Origin: Paracoccaceae bacterium
GTDB taxonomy: Bacteria > Pseudomonadota > Alphaproteobacteria > Rhodobacterales > Rhodobacteraceae
Reading direction: 5' to 3'
Assembly: GCA_003551925.1 (NCBI GenBank)
Contig: PUOA01000243.1
Span: forward strand, 1 to 33,801
Length of the DNA: 33,801 bases
In this document: positions 29,809-33,801 of the stretch, piece after piece
Layout: each line of letters opens with the position of its first letter
Numbering within the stretch: position 1 is the first letter of the stretch
Position numbers and translations under genes: made by a program
The notes under the pieces: generated by a model
Told to the model about the DNA's origin: nothing
Seen by the model: the letters and a program-made list of their open reading frames with translations, nothing else
Databases searched by the model: none

Positions 29809-29862
29809 CAGAACCCTGTCCGCATTCGAACAGAACCTATCCCCGCCGATACTGGAATGCGG
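29809..29862. promoter_or_regulatory. Candidate operator region upstream of the ABC transporter operon
   Basis: Two features overlap in the 165-base gap. CAGAACC occurs at 29809-29815 and again at 29831-29837, 22 bp apart (about two helix turns), each followed by a similar C/T-rich tail. CCGCATTC (29820-29827) and GAATGCGG (29855-29862) form an inverted repeat with a 27-base spacer. MalT-type activators bind short direct repeats, so these could be sites for the adjacent regulator. This is a hypothesis from spacing only. Confidence 0.35.
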
Positions 29863-29914
29863 GCGGCGTTCCGGTCACCTTCGCCCCCGAACGCGCGCCA
29901 TCTCCAGGGGAGCC

Positions 29915-30943
29915 ATGAACGCAGGGCTGATCGAATTTCTGTTGCGTCGCGCGGTCGGGTTCGTCTCGGTCCTGCTGGTGCTGTCGCTGATGATCTTCGT
30001 GCTGGCGCGCGTGGTGCCGGGCGATCCGGCGCGCATGGCGCTGGGGCCGGCGGCATCGCAGGACCAGGTGGACAGGATGCGCGCGCAGATGGGGCTCGAT
30101 GAGCCGCTGCCGGTGCAGTATGTCAACTTCCTCGGTGGCGCGGTGCGCGGCGATTTCGGCACCTCGCTGATCTCGGGGCGCGATGTGACGACCGAGGTTC
30201 TGGGCCTGCTGCCCGCGACGCTGGAGCTGGTGCTGGCCACATTGGCTCTGATGCTGCTGTTCGGCGTGCCGCTGGGCGTGCTGGCCGCGCGTTACCGCAA
30301 CCGCTGGGCCGACACCGTGCTGCGGCTGGTGTCGCTGGTGGGGGTGACGATGCCGGCGTTTCTGGCCGCCATCCTGCTGCAGCTTTTCGCGGCGTATTTC
30401 CTGATGGACTGGCCGATCCTGGGCCGGCTGGACCGCAGCATGGGCATGCCCGCGGGGCCGACGGGGCTGCTGACCATCGACGGGCTGCTGCTGGGCCGGC
30501 CCGACGTCACGCTCAGCGCCTTGCAGCATCTGGCGTTTCCGGCGCTGGCGCTGTCGCTGTCGGGGATCGCGCAGATCATGCGCATCACGCGCTCGGCGAT
30601 GATCGAACACCAGCGCCGCGACCATGTGCAGACGCTGCGCAGCTTCGGGGTGCCGGGGCGCGTGGTGACGTTCCGGTACCTGCTGAAGCTGTCCTCGGTG
30701 GCGCCGCTGACGATCATGGGGCTGGAATTCGCGTCGCTGATCGGCAACGCCTTCGTGGTGGAAATGGTGTTCGCCTGGGGTGGCTTCGCCTCCTACGGGC
30801 TGGAATCGATCCTGCAGAAGGATCTCAACGCGATCATGGCGGTGGTGATGCTGTCGGGGCTGTTCTTCGTGGTGGCAAATCTGGCGATCGACGTGCTGAT
30901 CGGCCTGATCGACCCGCGCCTGCGCATGAAGGGAGGGCGCTGA
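29915..30943 (+). CDS. Oligopeptide-type ABC transporter permease, DppB/OppB family
   Basis: A 342-residue inner-membrane permease. The N-terminus (LLRRAVGFVSVLLVLSLMIF, VVPGDPARMALG, MGLDEPLPVQY) is typical of the DppB/OppB family. The BPD-type loop appears as QIMRITRSAMIEHQRRDHVQTLRSFGV and the C-terminal part as VVEMVFAWGGFASYG. About six transmembrane segments are expected. GGGGAG precedes ATG 29915. The stop overlaps the start of the next permease (TGATG). It would form one half of the pore for a peptide, glutathione-like or amide substrate. No binding protein is encoded in the window for this system. Confidence 0.92.
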   Translation: MNAGLIEFLLRRAVGFVSVLLVLSLMIFVLARVVPGDPARMALGPAASQDQVDRMRAQMGLDEPLPVQYVNFLGGAVRGDFGTSLISGRDVTTEVLGLLPATLELVLATLALMLLFGVPLGVLAARYRNRWADTVLRLVSLVGVTMPAFLAAILLQLFAAYFLMDWPILGRLDRSMGMPAGPTGLLTIDGLLLGRPDVTLSALQHLAFPALALSLSGIAQIMRITRSAMIEHQRRDHVQTLRSFGVPGRVVTFRYLLKLSSVAPLTIMGLEFASLIGNAFVVEMVFAWGGFASYGLESILQKDLNAIMAVVMLSGLFFVVANLAIDVLIGLIDPRLRMKGGR

Positions 30944-31830
30944 TGGCCACCGCCGAGCCCCACGGCGCCGACGCCCCGGTGCAGATCCTGTCGGCGCGGC
31001 GCATGGCGTGGCTGCGCTTCCGGTCGAACCCGGTGGCGGTGATCGGCGCGCTGATGGTGCTGTCGGTGCTGTTCTGCGTGGCCTTCGCGCCCTGGATCAC
31101 CCCCTATCCCGCGCACAGCGGCAACGTGCTCGATTTCGCCAACCGCCACGCCGCGCCCAGCGCCGATCACTGGCTGGGCACCGACAAGGTGGGCCGCGAC
31201 ATCTTCACCCGCGTGATCTATGGCTTCCGGATCTCGCTGCTGCTGGTGGTGGGCGTGCTGGGCGTGGCGGTGCCGGTGGGCGCGGCGCTGGGGCTGGCGG
31301 CGGGGTATTTCGGCGGGCGGACCGAGTTCGCGATCACCGGCTTCACCAATGTCATGCTGGCGATCCCGCCGCTGGTCATGGCGCTGGCGGTGGGCAACAT
31401 CCTGAACCCGAACCTGATCAACGCGATGATCGCGATCGCGCTGCTGTGGTGGACCTGGCACGCGCGGCTGGTCTACCGGGTAGCGAAATCGGTCGCGGCC
31501 GAGGATTTCATCGAGGCCGCGCGGCTGGCCGGCGCCTCGCACTGGCACATCCTGACGCGCGAGATCCTGCCCAACTGCGTGGCGGTGATATCGGTCAAGA
31601 CCACGCTGGATGCGGCGTTCATCATCCTGTTCGGCGCGACGCTGTCGTTTCTGGGCCTGGGGGTGCGGCCACCGACGCCGGATCTGGGGTCGATGGTCGC
31701 CGATGGCCGGCAGTTCCTGCCCGAAATGTGGTGGGGCGTGCTGGGTCCGGCGCTGGGGATCTTCTATGCCACGCTGGGCTTCAACCTGCTCGGCGACGGG
31801 CTGCGCGACATGTTCGACGTGGAGGTCTGA
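30943..31830 (+). CDS. Oligopeptide-type ABC transporter permease, DppC/OppC family
   Basis: A 295-residue inner-membrane permease partner. The N-terminal helix (NPVAVIGALMVLSVLFCVAF) is followed by the DppC landmark HWLGTDKVGRDIFTRVIYG, by GLAAGYFGGRTEFAI and by the coupling loop EAARLAGASHWHILTREILPN, which docks on the ATPase. The last helix lies near MWWGVLGPALGIFYATLGFNLLGDGLRD. The start overlaps the DppB-like stop, and the ATPase begins three bases after its stop. Length and order are standard for the family; the substrate is undetermined. Confidence 0.93.
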   Translation: MATAEPHGADAPVQILSARRMAWLRFRSNPVAVIGALMVLSVLFCVAFAPWITPYPAHSGNVLDFANRHAAPSADHWLGTDKVGRDIFTRVIYGFRISLLLVVGVLGVAVPVGAALGLAAGYFGGRTEFAITGFTNVMLAIPPLVMALAVGNILNPNLINAMIAIALLWWTWHARLVYRVAKSVAAEDFIEAARLAGASHWHILTREILPNCVAVISVKTTLDAAFIILFGATLSFLGLGVRPPTPDLGSMVADGRQFLPEMWWGVLGPALGIFYATLGFNLLGDGLRDMFDVEV

Positions 31831-31833
31831 GCC

Positions 31834-33516
31834 ATGGCGCTGCTGGACATCCGCAACCTCAACGTCGCCTTCACCAGCTACGGCCAGCGCACCCATGTTC
31901 TGCGCGACGTGTCGCTGCGTATCGAGGAAGGCCAGCGCGTCGCGCTGATCGGTGAAACCGGATCGGGCAAGTCGGTCACGTCGAAGGCGGTGCTGAACAC
32001 GCTGCCGGGCAATGCCGCGGTCGAAAGCGGCGCGATCCACTGGCGCGGGCAGGATGTGCTGCGCTGGCCCGACAGCGCCCGCGAGGGGCTGAAGGGCGTG
32101 GAAATGTCGGTGGTGATGCAGGACCCGCTGTCCTCGTTCAACCCGGTCTTCACCATCGGGCGGCATCTGGAAGATGTGCTCTACTGGGCCGACCGGCGCA
32201 ACGACACGCGCCGCAGCCGCCGCGACCGCCGCGCGCATATCCTCGACGTGCTGCGCAAGGTGCAGCTTGGCGATGGCGCGCGGGTGATGGAGGCCTACCC
32301 GGCGCAGCTTTCGGGCGGCATGCGCCAGCGGGTGCTGATCGCGCTGGCGCTGATGAACCGCCCCGCGCTGCTGATCGCCGACGAACCCGGCACCGCGCTG
32401 GATGTGACCACGCAGGACGAGATCCTGAAGCTCATCAACGCGCTGGTCGAGACCGAGGGGCTGTCGCTGCTGATGATCACGCACAATCTGGGCGTGGTGC
32501 GGATGATGGCCGATGATGTCTATGTGATGCGCAAGGGCGTCATCATGGAACATGCCCCGCTGGCCGAGCTGTTCCGCGCCCCGCGCACCGATTACGCGCG
32601 CGACCTGATCGCCGCGATCCCGCCGCTCTATGGTCCGGGCGTCAAGGATCAGCCGGCGGCACCGGTCTCTGAAGCCCCGCTGGTGCAGCTTCAGGGCGTC
32701 CACAAGACCTTTGCCGCCCGGCGCCTGTTCGCGCCTGCGCAGCTGACGCATGCGGTGCGCGGGGTCGATCTGGAGATCCAGCGCGGCGAGATCTTCGGGC
32801 TGGCCGGCGAAAGCGGGTCGGGCAAGACCACGGTCGCGCGCATGGTGATGGGGATCATGCAGCCCAGCCGGGGCCGCGTGATCCTGGACGGCACGCCGCT
32901 GGATCAGGCGTTCGACGGGCGCGCGGACCGGCGGCTCGCGCAGATCGTCTATCAGAACCCCGGAACCTCGCTCAATCCCAAGCGGACCGTGGGCCAGACG
33001 CTGGAGGTGCCGCTGCGCTTTGCGGGCCTGTCGCGCAGCGAGATCCAGCCGCGCATCGACGCGCTTCTGGACCGCGTGGGCATGCCGGCGCTGTTTTCCA
33101 GCCGCTACCCGCATGAGCTGTCGGGCGGGCAGAAACAGCGCGTGGCGATCGCGCGCGCGCTTGCGGCCAATCCACGGCTGATCGTGCTGGACGAGCCGAC
33201 CTCGGCGCTGGATGTGTCGGTGCAGGCGCAGGTGATCGCGCTGCTGGAAGAGCTGCGCAGCGAGCTGGGGCTGACCTATCTGTTCATCAGCCACGACCTG
33301 TCGCTGATGCGCAACGTGTGTTCGCGCATCGCCATCATGCTGCGCGGCGAACTGGTCGAACAGGGCACCCCGGCCGAGGTCTTCGCCGATCCGCAGCACC
33401 CCTATACCCGCGCCCTGATCGCCGCGATCCCCGTCATCACCGACGCCGAGGACGCCGCGAAGCCCAGGGTCACCGACGAAGAAAAGGCAAGGTTTCTCGT
33501 GTCCTCGGCGGCATGA
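31834..33516 (+). CDS. Fused double ABC ATPase, DppD-DppF type
   Basis: A 560-residue cytoplasmic protein with two complete ABC ATPase domains. The first has Walker A GETGSGKS, signature LSGGMRQR and Walker B LLIADEPGTALDV. The second has GESGSGKTT, LSGGQKQR and LIVLDEPTSALDV. Each ends with the oligopeptide-type C-terminal segment (APRTDYARDLIAAIPPLYG and DPQHPYTRALIAAIPVIT). In many systems these are two separate proteins; single-chain fusions are known. It powers the DppB/DppC-like permease pair encoded just upstream. No defects were seen in either nucleotide site. Confidence 0.94.
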   Translation: MALLDIRNLNVAFTSYGQRTHVLRDVSLRIEEGQRVALIGETGSGKSVTSKAVLNTLPGNAAVESGAIHWRGQDVLRWPDSAREGLKGVEMSVVMQDPLSSFNPVFTIGRHLEDVLYWADRRNDTRRSRRDRRAHILDVLRKVQLGDGARVMEAYPAQLSGGMRQRVLIALALMNRPALLIADEPGTALDVTTQDEILKLINALVETEGLSLLMITHNLGVVRMMADDVYVMRKGVIMEHAPLAELFRAPRTDYARDLIAAIPPLYGPGVKDQPAAPVSEAPLVQLQGVHKTFAARRLFAPAQLTHAVRGVDLEIQRGEIFGLAGESGSGKTTVARMVMGIMQPSRGRVILDGTPLDQAFDGRADRRLAQIVYQNPGTSLNPKRTVGQTLEVPLRFAGLSRSEIQPRIDALLDRVGMPALFSSRYPHELSGGQKQRVAIARALAANPRLIVLDEPTSALDVSVQAQVIALLEELRSELGLTYLFISHDLSLMRNVCSRIAIMLRGELVEQGTPAEVFADPQHPYTRALIAAIPVITDAEDAAKPRVTDEEKARFLVSSAA

Positions 33517-33535
33517 GCAGAAATGGAGGACGGGC

Positions 33536-33801
33536 ATGGTAACACGACTTGGCATTGATGTGGGCGGGACCAACACCGACGCGGTGATCCTGCGCGGACG
33601 CGAGGTGCTGGCCGGCGTCAAGCGGGTGACCACCGCCGACGTGATGACCGGCATCGGCGAGGCGCTGGAGGCGGTGATCACCGAGGCCGGCATCGCGCGC
33701 GAGGCGATCGACGTCACCATGATCGGCACCACGCATTTCACCAATGCGGTGATCGAGCGCCGCGCGCTCGATCCGGTGGCGGCGATCCGGCTGGGCCTGC
33801 C
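33536..33801 (+). CDS. Hydantoinase/oxoprolinase family protein, N-terminal part (3' partial)
   Basis: The first 88 codons of a protein that runs past the window edge. The N-terminus VTRLGIDVGGTNTDAVIL and GTTHFTNAVIERR are the hallmarks of the Hydant_A_N domain, an ASKHA-type ATPase fold found in the A subunits of ATP-dependent N-methylhydantoinase, 5-oxoprolinase and acetophenone carboxylase. GGAGG (33525-33529) lies seven bases before ATG 33536. It follows the double ATPase by 19 bases, so it shares the operon. This suggests the transporter imports a cyclic amide, hydantoin-like or pyroglutamyl substrate that is opened using ATP. This link is inference. Confidence 0.88.
   Translation, partial: MVTRLGIDVGGTNTDAVILRGREVLAGVKRVTTADVMTGIGEALEAVITEAGIAREAIDVTMIGTTHFTNAVIERRALDPVAAIRLGL

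Noticed and set aside
30793-33744. 983-residue minus-strand ORF
   Set aside because: It lies opposite the well-supported ABC transporter genes; its His/Arg/Gln-rich composition is typical of an antisense shadow in GC-rich DNA.
1-33801. Mobile element, prophage, tRNA or rRNA gene
   Set aside because: No transposase, integrase, phage structural gene, tRNA cloverleaf or rRNA sequence was recognised on either strand by eye.

Overview
The window is GC-rich (my impression is well above 60%) and densely coded, with many ATGA start/stop overlaps. It looks like an alphaproteobacterium of the Rhodobacterales. The support is a short LOV protein close to my memory of DsLOV from Dinoroseobacter shibae, a membrane-anchored cytochrome c of the c-y/c552 type, and the general gene style. 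This is inference from remembered families; no search was run. I saw no rRNA, tRNA, CRISPR array, insertion sequence or phage gene.

Layout. (1) 1-3714, plus: the end of an operon with a PotA-like ABC ATPase, an MBL-fold hydrolase, an aldehyde dehydrogenase and an agmatinase-family ureohydrolase, probably for polyamine or guanidino-compound use. (2) 3715-5048: a 13-bp tandem repeat between convergent genes, then a minus-strand cytochrome c with a very long acidic linker and a good sigma70-type promoter overlapped by a dyad. (3) 5049-5750: a short LOV photoreceptor and a small membrane protein. (4) 5985-12424, plus: an exopolysaccharide locus with an Alg44-like PilZ/HlyD protein, an Alg8-like GT2 synthase, a Wza-like lipoprotein, UDP-glucose 6-dehydrogenase, and a second dehydrogenase paralogue whose catalytic residues are replaced. 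(5) 12483-16567, minus: three exported proteins of uncertain function. (6) 17101-26452, minus: a Mrp-type cation/proton antiporter operon in the order E-F-G-[MbhD/MbhE/MrpB fusion]-C-D-D'-D'', ending in an overlapping OLD-like AAA ATPase. (7) 26674-27027: a DUF1127-like small protein. (8) 27317-33801, plus: a large MalT-like LuxR regulator followed by an oligopeptide-type ABC transporter (two permeases and a double ATPase) and the start of a hydantoinase/oxoprolinase subunit.

Most notable points. The exopolysaccharide locus joins a synthase-dependent core (Alg8/Alg44-like) to an OPX-type outer-membrane lipoprotein and carries a tandem pseudo-Ugd. The Mrp operon follows the gene order of archaeal MBH-type modules, splits MrpA, has a third antiporter-like subunit without the TM5 glutamate, and is translationally linked to an OLD-like ATPase whose Toprim glutamate appears to be glutamine.
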